In this document: positions 1 to 11,462 of the stretch, in pieces | How positions within the stretch are numbered: position 1 is the stretch's first letter | How the letters are laid out: each line of letters opens with the position of its first letter | Assembly (NCBI GenBank): GCA_033398695.1 | Contig: CM065809.1 | Location: forward strand, 89,130,144 to 89,194,143 | Length of the DNA: 64,000 bases | Reading direction: 5' to 3' | From: Orobanche coerulescens | Lineage: Eukaryota > Streptophyta > Magnoliopsida > Lamiales > Orobanchaceae | Position numbers and translations under genes: made by a program | The notes under the pieces: model-generated | Database searches by the model: none | What the model was told of the DNA's origin: nothing | Seen by the model: only the letters and a program-made list of their open reading frames with translations

Positions 1-1612
1 CGAACCGGCTATCGACAATGACATTAATAATGAGTATTACAATGCCTTGAATCGGCCGTTAACGAACAACAATGACGTTTGGCAAAATTGCCGGAAGGTA
101 TCGTATCGAACGATCTCTTGATATCAATGAATTCATGAAGAGACTAAGTCTCGGAATGATACAACACATCTATACACATACATGATGACATTAGCTCAAT
201 GACTAGTACAAGTATAAAACTTGCCTCAAACCGAAGGCGAGGAAGTCCTTCCACGAACAACGTCCTTAATAGGGAATACCGGCCACTCGAACAACCTTGA
301 ATTACACAAGCACCAACAATTCGCTTAATATATGAATCAAACACGAATATAACGAACTCGAAACGTCGATACGATTAAACTAAGTCCATAGAGGCATTAA
401 ATCAAACACGTTGTATCCAAACTCCGATTGTTTACAATCAAACCTTAATATACCAATATCAAATCCCCCAAGAAGTGTTTCAAACCAACAAAACATCTCC
501 AAAACGATCAATAATCCGTTATGAATATCCAAAACGTGATTATAACAACAATTAGTCGAAAATCCCCAATTCCAACTCGATTTTCAAGGTGTTCTCGAAT
601 AATTCCTCAATAATCCAATGAATCCTTATACAAACTCATAATCATATACATATCCCTTCATATAACATGATTATAACGTCCAAAACATCATATCTCAACA
701 CAAAATCGAAGTCCAAAGTGTTGAAGGAATTACCTCTTGATGATCCAAGTACTTCGATCCGATGAAAACGTGTAAAACGACTATCCAAGCTTCCCGATGA
801 TTGAAGGTGATGAAAATACACACTCAAATGATAATTGATGAAGAAATCTCTCCCTCAAGATATTCTCTCTCGGTTGCGGTGAAGAAGATGGAAAAATGGA
901 ATAAATGAGCTCAAAATGCTCAAAAATGAATTTATAGGGGTTGACTCGGCCAGTGACTCGACCGTGTCCGGCATGACACGGTCGCGGCGCGCATCTGGCC
1001 GGCAGGGACTCGACCGTGTCCGGCATGACACGGTCGCGGCGCGAAGGGGCCTACCGACAGTGACCCGTCCACGGCGCCGGCATTGACTCGACCGTGTCCC
1101 GGCACACGGTCGGGCCTCCGGGCGACGGTTCGCCTATCCGAAGGAAGTGCGACTGGCCGCGCTGCACGACACGGTCGGGTCCTCGAGGCGAACATCGCGG
1201 CATTATCCGGACGAGTACGGCACGGGCCGTGTCGGACGACACGGCCGAGTCGTTCGGCAGTTGATCGCCAAAATTGAAAAAATGAGCGGGTGAGCTAAAA
1301 CGACCATAACTTTCTCGTCCGGACTCATTGACTCACCGCTTGAACCATAGGAAAGCTAACTCGATGCTCTATAATATTGCAAGATTTAGAATTTTTGGAA
1401 TTACCAAAAATTAATGGTGATCTAACAAAGTCGAACTCATATGAGGAAAGTTGAAACAATGAACAATAACGATACACCACTCAAGTTTTTCCGAATGGTG
1501 AACACGGTGAAAGAATATGATTGATGAATGATTATAAATGAGTGAAAATCCACTGAGTGACAATCACCGAATGAATTTATCAATGATAATGATGAATTAC
1601 AACCGGTATTAC
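1..1612 (-). repeat. Tekay-type LTR (TE-A'), 3' end outside window
   Basis: This stretch is the reverse complement of the LTR at 8307-10663 over its first two thirds. The LTR start (TGTAATACCGG on the minus strand) lies at 1612 with its terminal base lost, and U3, the dyad array and the TATA box follow leftward. Beyond about 290 the similarity to TE-A stops after the shared GTTGTTCGTGGAAGGA, so the rest belongs to a different subfamily. The LTR abuts position 1613 of a plus-strand TE-A LTR that lacks about its first 320 bases. The simplest reading is an insertion of a minus-strand sibling into the TE-A 5' LTR, with the remainder left of the window. No gene is seen; the small ORFs are LTR sequence. 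Confidence 0.85.
930..1262 (-). promoter_or_regulatory. LTR core promoter: TATA box plus GC-rich dyad array (TE-A')
   Basis: On the minus strand TATAAAT (930-936) is preceded by a GC-rich array. It contains CGACCGTGTC, a 6-base spacer and GACACGGTCG at about 959-984 and again at about 1012-1037, plus several looser copies. U3 position and TATA are seen; promoter function is inferred. Confidence 0.6.
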
Positions 1613-3636
1613 GCTTTAGCTCAACCGCCATTTTTCAAGATTGGCGATCATCGCCGAACGAACTCGCCGGCGTGTCGTCCGACACGGCCCGTGCTGCATT
1701 CGTCCGAAAATGCCGAAGTGTTCGCCAGACCCGACCGTGTCGCTCGGCACGGCCGAGTCGAACCCTTCCGGATAAGCTGAATCGTCGCTTAAAGACGCCC
1801 GACCGTGTCGTCTAAGACGGCCGAGTCATGCCGAAGCCGTCGGACGGGTCATCCGGAAGGCCCTCGCGCCGCGACCGTGTAAAGCAGACACGGTCGAGTC
1901 CTGCCGGCCACTGTCGGCCAATCGTGCGACACGACCGTGCCGATCGGGCACGGCCGTGTCCGGCAGGTAGTCAACCCCTATAAATTCATTTTTGAGCATT
2001 TCACTCATTCCTTCCAGCTTTTTCCACCTTTACGAGAGAGAGAAGCTTGAGGGAGGGTTTTTCCTTCACAAATCATTTGGGTGTTTGATTTTCTTCATCT
2101 CCTTTCGATCTTGAAGCTTGATAATTAATCTAACGCGTGTTCTTGGATTAAAGTACTTGGATCTTCAAGAGGTAATTCCTTCAACACTTTGGACTTCGAT
2201 TTTGTGTTGAGATATGATATTTTGACGTTATAATCATGTTATATGAAGGGATATGTATATGATTATGAGTTTGTATAAGGATTCATTGGATTATTGAGGA
2301 ATTATTCGAGAACACCTTGAAAATCGAGTTGGAATTGGGGATTTTCGACTAATTGTTGCTATAATCACATTTTTGGATATTCATAACGGATTATTGATCG
2401 TATTGGAGATGTTTTGTTGGTTTGAAACACTTCTTGGGGATTTTGATATTGGTATATCGAGGTTTGATTGTAAACAATCGGAGTTTGGATACAACGTGTT
2501 TGATTTAATGCCTCTATGGACTTGGTTTAGTCGTATCGACGTTTTGAGTTCGTTATATTCGTGTTTGATTCGTATATTGAATGGATTGTTGGTAATTGTA
2601 TTATTTAAGGTTGTTCGAGCGACGATATCTCAATTAGGACGTTGTTCGTGGAAGGATAATTGTCACCGGTATTGAGTAAGTTAATTCTTACTCGGTTAAA
2701 AGGATATTCATCCCTTTTGTTGTTGTTCATTCATAATCATAACTCATTCATCATTATATTAACCGCATCAAAACTTGTTGTTATCAATTAATCGTTTCAG
2801 TCATAAGGAACGACGGTTCCAATCTTTTCATTGAGCAGTCATTTATTTCGTTACCATTCCACCTCGGTGAGTCATTATTCATTTTCGATGTCACTTTTGT
2901 TATATCGTGGCATTCCGGGTCATACTGGCGTGCCGGTTGGTATGTGTAGGATTTTCATGTCGGGCACATTTATGTCGTGTGTTGGTTGTTGGCCTCACAT
3001 TGGACTGTGCACACGAGTCAATGTGTCTCGTGAGACTGATTAGGTACAAGACCACGCGTGTATTCGATCGTTGGTGGCTTGTGCACGGACACATTTCCAT
3101 CCCGGGCGTAGTGTGGCGCCACCCTTTGAGCCGTACTGTTAGTTGATTCATATAGCATGTTTGATTGCGTATGTTTCGACAGGATATTTCATAATTTCAT
3201 ATATAATCATGATTGTGTATTTTCAACTCTTGAGGATTGTTGTTCTGCTTAATCGACCCGTTTGGGGATTTTGTTTTTTCGTGTCATGGCAAGGCAAACG
3301 CACGGGAATAGCATGTTGATGTCGAGGAGTCCTAGTGATACTAGTAGGGGCCCCGATCTTTCGATTATTCATGTTATTGTCCTTTATTTTCCGCTGCAGA
3401 CTTTCATTTGAATACTCCGTTTCATTCAGTGTTGTGTATTTTATCTTCATATAAAATACACTAGTATTCGGTATTGTCCTGGTATGTTGTAACTAAACTT
3501 CTCATCGGAGTAATTATGGTTGTAATGTAGTTCGGTACTACATTTATCTTGTGTAATTCATTCATTTTCATTTGCCTGGTGGGTCCCAGTTGGGGATCTA
3601 CGGCACTGTAATATCCGCCTAGTTTGGGGTGTTACA
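1613..3636 (+). repeat. 5' LTR of TE-A, U3 start missing
   Basis: It matches 8630-10663 almost base for base from about 2000 to 3636 and ends TGTTACA before the primer site. The first part of U3 is missing because the opposite-strand LTR TE-A' abuts it. Within 1660-1970 it differs from the 3' LTR by many substitutions and short indels, unlike the rest of the LTR. Confidence 0.85.
1664..1985 (+). promoter_or_regulatory. Dyad array and TATA box in TE-A 5' LTR
   Basis: Repeated CGACCGTGTC/GACACGGTCG and CGGCCGTGTC half sites run from about 1664 to 1965. TATAAAT follows at 1979-1985. The layout is the same as in the 3' LTR (8674-9006). Confidence 0.6.
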
Positions 3637-3640
3637 GAGT

Positions 3641-3652
3641 TGGTATCGGAGC
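3641..3652 (+). other. Primer binding site, initiator Met tRNA type (TE-A)
   Basis: TGGTATCGGAGC begins four bases after the LTR end. It differs by one base from TGGTATCAGAGC, the complement of the plant initiator-Met tRNA 3' end. Confidence 0.8.
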
Positions 3653-4170
3653 GTGGTTTTGAATACTACCTTCCGAGTCATGTCTCATTTGAAATCATCG
3701 TCATCAGACTAGTATCATTGGACTTTCGCGTCACGTGTGACCTGTGCAAATGCCGAGCCAATCAGACCGAAAGAACTGTAAGACTTCTAACGCCATGGTA
3801 TAATTTCTGGCAATAGTCATTCATTCATCATTCATCATTTAACAATCCTCAAACATCATCATTCATTATGATCGGGACGATCATATTAACTCATCAATCA
3901 CTTAATTCATTTCATTACTCAGTTAATAATCAGGACGATCATGTTAACTCATTAATTACTCAATTCATTTCATTACTCAGTTGTCAATCTGGATGATCAT
4001 ATTATCAATCTTGTTAAGTTATTCAAGATAATCATTTCAAGAATTTCATCAGATAATCATGTAACTTCAGTAAATCATTCATATAATCACTAAGTTAGAG
4101 CATGTATACTCATTTTCATCATCTCATGACATAATCATAACGTGCTAATCATGCGGGAAATATAATCATT
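3653..4170 (+). other. TE-A leader with a 61-bp tandem duplication
   Basis: This is an untranslated leader between primer site and gag. About 3870-4015 holds just over two copies of a roughly 61-bp unit built around GGACGATCAT and TTCATTTCATTACTCAGTT. No gene is seen. Confidence 0.6.
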
Positions 4171-4962
4171 ATGCGACCTTCCTACTTCAGTATGGAGAGA
4201 GCTGTCAGGGGATGCACGGGGAGAGGCCGCGGTGCGGACCGAAACCCGAGAAATAATCACTCGCTGCCGGGAAATCGTGCCCAGGACTCGGCTCGATCAG
4301 AAGATGTTCGGGTTGATCCACTCACTTTTATGCAGGCCATGATGACCCATGTGCAGTTGCTCAATCATCATTGCGCCACTCTGACCGGATTAATCGAGAG
4401 AACTCTCCCGTATGAGACGGCTGCTAAGGAAAGTGCTGAACAACAACCTTCATCTTTCAGCAAGAAATCAACGAAGCGTAATCAACCCAAAGGCGGTCAG
4501 TCAACCTTCAAGAAGCCTCGTGTGAGCCCTATCGTTTCTGAGCGACCTTCTACGGTGCATAATCGTGCGGGATCTCATTCCCGAGCGGCCAGTTCGGCCA
4601 TCACCTGTTTCAATTGTGGAACGCCGGGTCATTTCGGCACTGAGTGTCTGAAACCGTCTATCACGTGCTATAATTGTAGGAATTTTGGGCATAAGGCCCG
4701 TTTTTGCCGAAAGGACTCCAAGTCGGCTCCGGCGGCATCTCAAGCCCCGAAGCAACCAGCGTTTCAGAATCAGACTGCTTTGTCATCGTCGTTTAAGACA
4801 ATGGAAGCAAATAGAGTTGAAGCTCGTATTTATCAGACGGGAGCGTCCGGTTCGGGGACCGGCAAGTCCCAGATTCATATGATGAGGAGGATCGACGATC
4901 CGGTGGCCCGAATGATTTCAGGTATACTCGTAATTTTATTTCAACTTGTGTGTACCTTTTGA
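4171..4962 (+). pseudogene. gag: Gag of TE-A with the capsid core deleted
   Basis: A 263-codon open frame. Residues 1-45 are an Arg/Gly-rich N-terminal tail like that of the TE-C gag. Residues 50-75 resemble the Met/Gln/His-rich stretch before capsid. The frame then passes directly to the basic linker and two zinc knuckles, CFNCGTPGHFGTEC and CYNCRNFGHKARFC. In the intact TE-C gag about 200 residues of retrotransposon capsid lie between these parts, so an in-frame deletion is likely. The last 20 residues run into the protease remnant in a wrong frame. The protein would bind nucleic acid through the knuckles but lacks the particle-forming domain. Start chosen as the first ATG of the frame; an upstream start is possible. 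Confidence 0.7.
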
Positions 4963-5210
4963 TCTTTGGTACACCGCATTCATTCATTTTCGAATCATGC
5001 TTGAATAGACTTATTTCGGGATAGTCCTATTGCTTGTGGACCTCATACCATCGGTCTACCTGACGATGGAAGAATTTTCGGAATCATACCTAAGTAAGCT
5101 TAGTAACCGCGATTGGTTGGTGGACCAAATCGTGGTGAATTTATCTTAGGACGATGTAATTTCGGTATTAGCTGGTTTAACCGTCTTAATACTATCCTCA
5201 GTGTTTGTTA
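4905..5210 (+). pseudogene. Aspartic protease remnant of TE-A
   Basis: Translated with frame changes, the region keeps traces of the chromovirus protease: a counterpart of [12 protein letters not shown] broken by a stop at about 4960, and LPDDGRIFG matching LPSGDRIIG of TE-C. Stops and frameshifts prevent function. Confidence 0.6.
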
Positions 5211-5332
5211 GCGTTTGGTCGCTATCTTTCCGTCGTTAGTTGTCGAATGTGTGCTTCAGGGAAGTAATCCCCGTTTTTCCAGTAGAATTTCTATTATGGC
5301 GGAAGAAGAGAAATTCCGCAATCGAACTATCC

Positions 5333-5720
5333 AATCATTCATTGTATCATTTTCATCGATTGGCCTTTCTAAGGCAATCGAGTTATTCAATCATTCCTTG
5401 TATCATTTCCATCGATTGGCTTTTTTTCTAAGACAATCGAGTCATTCAATCATTCATTGTATCATTTTCATCGATTGGCCTTTCTAAGGCAATCGAGTTA
5501 TTCAATCATTCATTGTATTATTTTCATCGATTGTCCTTTCAAAGGCAATCGAGTTATTCAAACATTCATTGTATCATCTTCATCGATTGGCCTTTCTAAG
5601 GCAATCGAGTTGTTCAATCATTATTGGTATCTCTTTTTATCGATTGACCATTCTAGGGCAATCAAAATGTTCAATCATTCGTGGTATCATTGTCATCGAT
5701 TGACAATGTATTTGCCTTCA
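5333..5720 (+). repeat. 56-bp tandem repeat, about seven units, each with a hairpin
   Basis: Units begin with AATCATTC at about 5333, 5391, 5450, 5506, 5562, 5618 and 5674. Most contain TCGATTGGCCTTTC followed by TAAGGCAATCGA, which can fold on itself. The block sits between the protease remnant and the RT, where TE-B and TE-C have coding sequence and no repeat. The small ORFs across it are repeat translations. Confidence 0.85.
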
Positions 5721-5734
5721 CATAGAGTAGGGGA

Positions 5735-6951
5735 ATTCAGGAGTGAGTGGGAGCCGGTACGTCCCATTTATCGAAGGCACCGTATCGGATGGCCCCGACC
5801 GAAATGCAGGAGTTGAAGATTCAACTTGAGGAGTAGTTCGAGAAAGGTCATCTCCGACCAATTGCGTCCCCGTGAGGAGCACTAGTGTGATCTGTCAAGG
5901 AGAAGGATGGCTCGTCTCGTGTGTGTATTAATTACCAGGAGTTGAACAGGGTGATGATCAAGAGTAGTATCCTTTACCCCGTATTGATGATCTTTTAGAT
6001 CAACTTCAGGGAGCCTCAGTATTTTCCAGGATCGACTTAAGATCTGGATATCACCAGTTGCGGATTCGAGAGTCGGATATCGCGAGGACAGCGTTTCATA
6101 CACGCTATGGTCATTATGAGTTCGTAGTTATGCCGTTTGGGCTAACTATTACACCTGTGGTATTCATGGGGGTAATGAATCGGGTTTTCATCGATTTTTT
6201 TTTTAGGATCAGTTTGTTGTTGTCTTCATTGAAGACATTTTGATTTATTCTCGTAGCCGAGAGGAATACGAGGTTCATCTTCATCAGGTTCTCGATGTGT
6301 TGAGACAAGAGCAACTTTATGGAAAGTTTTCCAAATATGAGTTCTGGAGGTCCGAAGTGACTTTCTCGGACATGTAATTTCATCTGACAGAGTTCGTGTC
6401 GACCCTCAGAAGTCGGAGACTATCCGAGATTGGCAACCTCCGAAAGATATTAATTAAATCCGATGTTTCCTTGGATTAGCTGGTTAATTATCCAACCCAC
6501 GGACGGAGCTAGCAACCGTGGTTTTCGCGTTGGAAATTTGGCGTCGTTACCTTTATGGCATCACCTGTCAGATCTTCACCAATCACAAGAGTTGAAGTAT
6601 ATATTTACTCACAAGGAGTTAAATATGCGACAGAGACGGTGGTTGGAACTACTCAAAGATTATGATATCGAAATCCTTTACCACCCGGGTAAGGCGAGCA
6701 TTGTCGCCGACGCCTTGAGTCGTAAGTCCGTTCAGGAGCAGATGCTTGCTCGTTTCACAATTCAGAAGGAGCTCCAACAGGAATTCCTTAGACCCGAGAT
6801 CGAGGTATGGCTTCAGCGAATTCAGGGACAGCTTTGTATGTTAGAGATTTCATCATCTCTTGAGGATGCAATCAGGGAGAATCAGGGTTCGACTCAAAGA
6901 TTGTTGCGCATTCTTGAGGATGTGGCTCAGGGAAAGCCCCCGGATTCGTGA
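5735..6951 (+). pseudogene. pol: RT and RNase H remnant of TE-A
   Basis: Fragments in shifting frames match the TE-C polyprotein. The RT start (counterpart of [15 protein letters not shown]) is at about 5780, [26 protein letters not shown] at 6067-6145, and a damaged catalytic block at 6205-6255 where [10 protein letters not shown] should be. RNase H/linker coding ([20 protein letters not shown], then DALSRK) lies in the open frame 6463-6951. There is a poly-T run at about 6195, many frameshifts, and loss of the RNase H N-terminal half. Not functional. Confidence 0.8.
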
Positions 6952-6954
6952 TCC

Positions 6955-8275
6955 ACGAGGATGGACTTTTGAGATTTAAGAATCGGATGTGTGTACGCGA
7001 ATGACGAGTTGAAAAACTCTATTTTGAGAGAAGCTCATGCTACCCCTTATTCTGTTCATCCGGGGTCCAAAGAAGATGTACAAGGACTTGAAACAAAATT
7101 ACCGGTGGAGTAATATGAAGCGAGAAGTCGCAGAATTTGTTTCGAGATGCTTAACTCGTCAACAAGTCAAGATGGAACCTCACGACCGCGAGTATGTCGA
7201 TACCGCTCCCTATTCCGTAATGGAAGTGGGAAGACATTTCTATGGAATTCATCACGAATTGCCGACGAGTCGTCGTGGCATAAATACGATCCGAGTGATC
7301 GCGACCGCTTAACTAAATCAACTCATTTCCTTGAGATCAAGGATACGTGGGGTCCCGAGAGATCGCCCAGCTTGTTCATCAAGGAGATAGTGAGACCGCA
7401 CGGTACTCCTAAGAGTATCGTTTCCGATCGTGACGGATTGGTTTCCCATTTTTAGAAATCGGTTCATCGTGCTATGGGAACTCGGCTTAATCTCAAGATT
7501 GCCTTTCATCCTCGGTCAGACGGACAATCGAGAGAACTATTCGGACATCGAGGACATATTGAGGGCATGCGTCCTCGATTAGTAGACGATGGGGAAGCCC
7601 AATTACTATTGTTTAAGTCCACATACAGTATAGTTGGCATGCCTCCATTAAGATGGCACCTTACGAGGCCTTGTACGGTCGTCTTTGTCGATCTCCTTTG
7701 TGTTAGGATGACTTGTCAGAAACAATCTGCAACGAGCCAGATATGCTTATAGCCGTCCTGAGAAGGTAGCTATGATCAAGAGTCGTATGTTGACATTTCG
7801 AGTCGATGTAAATCGTATGCGGATAATCGTCGTCGACCACTAGAGTTCGAGACGGGTGACCATGTTTTGGTCAAGGTATCCCCAAGTCGAAGTATTTTTC
7901 CGTTTCGGAAAACGGGGGAAGTTGAGCCCAAGATTCATTGGACCGTTTGAAATTTTGGATCGAGTAGGCGTGTTAGCTTATCGATTGGCTTTACCTCCGG
8001 CTTTGAGCCAAATTCATAATGTGTTTCATGTCTCTCAGTTGCGGAAGTTTGTTGCCGACCCGAGTCACATACTTCAGTTCGAAGAAATCGAGATCGCGGA
8101 TGAGCATTCGTACGAGGAGCGTCCTGTACGAGTGTTGGAGCGGCGAATCAAACAGTTGAGGGATAAGACGATCCCTTTGGTCAAGATTCAGTGGTCTAGA
8201 CACGGAGTCGAAGAGGCCACTTGGGAAACCGAGAAGAATATGCGGGAGAGTTATCCCGAGTTGTTTGACCCTTAG
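6955..8275 (+). pseudogene. pol: Integrase and chromodomain remnant of TE-A
   Basis: The zinc-binding N-terminus ([12 protein letters not shown]..., with CLTRQQVK in place of CLTCQQVK) lies at 7030-7175. Catalytic-core traces at 7300-7560 include SDRDG. The open frame 7856-8275 is well kept: FRFGKRGKLSPRFIGPFEIL, then LSQIHNVFHVSQLRK, then a chromodomain-like end (VKIQWSRHGVEEATWE) closing in YPELFDP. Several frameshifts separate the parts. Confidence 0.8.
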
Positions 8276-8293
8276 TTTTGGGGACGAAACTCT

Positions 8294-8306
8294 TTTAAGG
8301 GGTGTA
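8294..8306 (+). other. Polypurine tract of TE-A
   Basis: AAGGGGTGTA-type purine-rich sequence directly before the 3' LTR start at 8307, where plus-strand DNA synthesis is primed. Confidence 0.6.
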
Positions 8307-10663
8307 TGTAATACCGGTTGTAATTCGATCATTATCATTCAAGAATTATCACCCGTAATTGTCACTCAGTGTATTTTCACTCAATTATAATCATTCATCA
8401 ATCATGTTCTTTCACCGTGTTCACCGTTCGGAAAAACTTCGAGTTGTGTATCGTTATTGTTCATTGTTTCAACTTTCCTCATATGAGTTCGACTTTGTTA
8501 GATCACCATTAATTTTCGGTAATTCCAAAAATTCTAAATCTTTGCAATATTATAGAGCATCGAGTTAGCTTTCCAATGGTTCAAACGGTGAGTCAATCGG
8601 AGACCGGACGAGAGAGTTATGGTCGTTTTAGCTCAACCGCTCATTTTTCAGTATTGGCCGATCACTGCCGAACGAACTCGGCCGTGTCGTCCGACACGGC
8701 CCATGCCGTACTCGTCCGGAAAATGCCGAAGTGTCTGCCTCAGGACCCGACCGTGTCGTCTGGCACGGCCGAGTCGAACCCTTCCGGATAAGCTGTAATC
8801 GTCGCCAAAGACGCCCGACCGTGTCGCCCGCACGGCCGAAGTCATGCCGAAGTCGCCGGACGGGTCACCGTCGGAAGGCCCTTCGCGCCGCGACCGTGTC
8901 CGGGCAGGACACGGTCGAGTCCTCGCCGCCACCGTCGGCCAATCGCGGCGACACGACCGCGGCCGACGGGCACGGCCGTGTCCGGCAGGTAGTCAACCCT
9001 ATAAATTCATTTTTGAGCATTTCAGCTCATTCCTTCCAGTTTTTTCCACCTTTTACGAGAGAGAGAAGCTTGAGGGAGGGTTTTTCCTTCACAAATCATT
9101 TGGGTGTTAGATTTTCTTCATCTCCTTTCGATCGTGAAGCCCGGATAATCAATCTAACGCGTGTTCTTGGATTAAAGTACTTGGATCTTCAAGAGGTAAT
9201 TCCTTCAACACTTTGGACTTCGATTTTGTGTTGAGATATGATATTTCGACGTTATAATCATGTTATATGAAGGGATATGTATATGATTATGAGTTTGTAT
9301 AAGGATTCATTGGATTATTGAGGAATTATTCGAGAACACCTTGAAAATCGAGTTGGAATTGGGGATTTTCGACTAATTGTTGCTATAATCACATTTTGGA
9401 TATTCATAACGGATTATTGATCGTATTGGAGATGTTTTGTTGGTTTGAAACACTTCTTGGGGATTTTGATATTGGTATATCGAGGTTTGATTGTAAACAA
9501 TCGGAGTTTGGATACAACGTGTTTGATTTAATGCCTCTATGGACTTGGTTTAGTCGTATCGACGTTTTGAGTTCGTTATATTCGTGTTTGATTCGTATAT
9601 TGAATGGATTGTTGGTAATTGTATTATTTAAGGTTGTTCGAGCGACCGATATCTCAATTAGGACGTTGTTCGTGGAAGGATAATTGTCACCGGTATTGAG
9701 TAAGTTAATTCTTACTCGGTTAAAAGGATATTCATCCCTTTTGTTGTTGTTCATTCATAATCATAACTCATTCATCATTATATTAACCGTATCAAAACTT
9801 GTTGTTATCAATTAATCGTTTCAGTCATAAGGAACGACGGTTCCAATCTTTTCATTGAGCAGTCATTTATTTCGTTACCATTCCACCTCGGTGAGTCATT
9901 ATTCATTTTCGATGTCACTTTTGTTATATCGTGGCATTCCGGGTCATACTGGCGTGCCGGTTGGTATGTGTAGGATTTTCATGTCGGGCACATTTATGTC
10001 GTGTGTTGGTTGTTGGCCTCACATTGGACTGTGCACACGAGTCAATGTGTCTCGTGAGACTGATTAGGTACAAGACCACGCGTGTATTCGATCGTTGGTG
10101 GCTTGTGCACGGACACATTTCCATCCCGGGCGTAGTGTGGCGCCACCCTTTGAGCCGTACTGTTAGTTGATTCATATAGCATGTTTGATTGCGTATGTTA
10201 CGACAGGATATTTCATAATTTCAGATATAATCATGATTGTGTATTTTCAACTCTTGAGGATTGTTGTTCTGTTTAACTGACCCCGTTTGGGGATTTTGTT
10301 TTTTTCAGGTCATGGCAAGGCAAACGCACGGGAATAGCATGTTGATGTCGAGGAGTCCTAGTGATACTAGTAGGGGGCCCCGATCTTTCAGTTATTCATG
10401 TTATTGTCCTTTATTTTCCGCTGCAGACTTTCATTTGAATACTCCGTTTCATTCAGTGTTGTGTATTTTATCTTCATATAAAATACACTAGTATTCGGTA
10501 TTGTCCTGGTATGTTGTAACTAAACTCCTCATCGGAGTAATTATGGTTGTAATGTAGTTCGGTACTACATTTATCTTGTGTAATTCATTCATTTTCATTT
10601 GCCTGGTGGGTCCCAGTTGGGGATCTACGGCACTGTAATATCCGCCTAGTTTGGGGTGTTACA
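8307..10663 (+). repeat. 3' LTR of TE-A, complete (2357 bp)
   Basis: Starts TGTAATACCGG and ends GGGGTGTTACA. It is nearly identical to the 5' LTR outside the dyad array. The last 30 bases (TGTAATATCC...GGGGTGTTACA) form an imperfect inverted repeat that copies the LTR start. No gene is seen; the ORFs at 9396, 9855 and 9931 recur in the 5' LTR. Confidence 0.9.
8674..9006 (+). promoter_or_regulatory. Dyad array and TATA box in TE-A 3' LTR
   Basis: Examples are CGGCCGTGTCGTCCGACACGG at about 8680, CGACCGTGTC...GACACGGTCG at about 8893, and CACGGCCGTG at about 8970. TATAAAT follows at 9000-9006. Confidence 0.6.
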
Positions 10664-11063
10664 TAGCGTGCGTTAGAATGTTCCCAGTTTCAGTCCAGTA
10701 GCTTCGTTTCTTCTTTAGCGTACGTTATTCCTTCTTCCTTACGTACGTAACCATCTTGTATTAGCGTGCATTAATAACACATTGTAGCGTGCGCTAATCC
10801 AATATATCCGTTGCATGGATTGTCAAAGTATCCGTTTGATATGCTGACTTTGACCTGCTTTTCTCAACGTTCTGATTGACTTGATTCAAACTGCTTAGCG
10901 TGCGCTAATCCTTCATTGTAGCGTGCGCTAATGCAGTCCAGATTGCAATTTTTGCGTCTTCGTCTGCTTCGTCGTTTTGCTTCGCCTCGATGTTTTTTTG
11001 TTGTTTAGCAACTTTAATCATCAAAACACAAATTAAATAATGTGTGGAATAAATATTCCAACA
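10664..11063 (-). repeat. 3' LTR of S1, truncated by TE-A
   Basis: It repeats 13674-14076 with few differences. The minus-strand start TGTTGGAATATTTATTCC is at 11063. It carries several TTAGCGTGCGCTAA motifs (for example 10786, 10895 and 10918) and ACGTACGTAA at about 10742. The rest of the LTR should lie left of TE-A, outside the window. Confidence 0.85.
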
Positions 11064-11462
11064 ATCTCCCCCTTTTTGATGATTACAAAACAACTCTTGA
11101 ATTGGATAATCTGTAAAAATAATATATGTATATTTCTACGAATCAAAGTTTTCGGCTTTGATCGTTTCGTTAGTTTCTCCAATCCTTTTCTTTTTTCTTC
11201 TTTTTCGACTTCTTCATTTTTCAATTTTTTAACTCCTTCGTTTTAACTCCCCCTTTTTGTATGCTTTCTTTTTCTTTTCGACTTCTTCGATTTTTCTCAT
11301 TTTTATCAATTCATCTCCTTCTCCCCCTTTTGTCTTCATCAAAAAGTATAAAATTATAGAGTATATCAAATGAAATATTCATGATGCCAATTTATACATT
11401 AATAATCAAAAATACTCCCCCTCAAAAAATACTCCGTCTCCCCCTTTGTAAAATATCACAAT
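11064..11462 (-). other. S1 polypurine tract and 3' non-coding tail
   Basis: Minus-strand AAAAAGGGGGAGAT adjoins the LTR start. Further purine-rich blocks with GGGGGAG occur at about 11249, 11321, 11415 and 11441. No coding sequence is seen. S2 has a similar tail at 25269-25642. Confidence 0.65.

Larger units (their letters stand above)
1613..10663 (+). mobile_element. Ty3/gypsy Tekay-type chromovirus TE-A, degenerate
   Basis: The order is 5'-truncated LTR (1613-3636), Met-tRNA primer site (3641-3652), gag remnant, a tandem repeat block, decayed protease, RT, RNase H, integrase and chromodomain, a polypurine tract and a full 3' LTR (8307-10663). Two zinc knuckles, integrase after RT, and a C-terminal chromodomain place it among chromoviruses. 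The LTR ends TGTAATA...TGTTACA and the GTTTTGG-GGACGAAAC signature before the polypurine tract match TE-B, TE-C and TE-E here. The 3' LTR ends flush against a copia LTR at 10664, so TE-A inserted into that element. Confidence 0.85.

Noticed and set aside
2373..3151. ORFs of 70-100 codons on both strands
   Set aside because: They recur at 9396-10175 in the other LTR and show no protein motif; they are LTR sequence.
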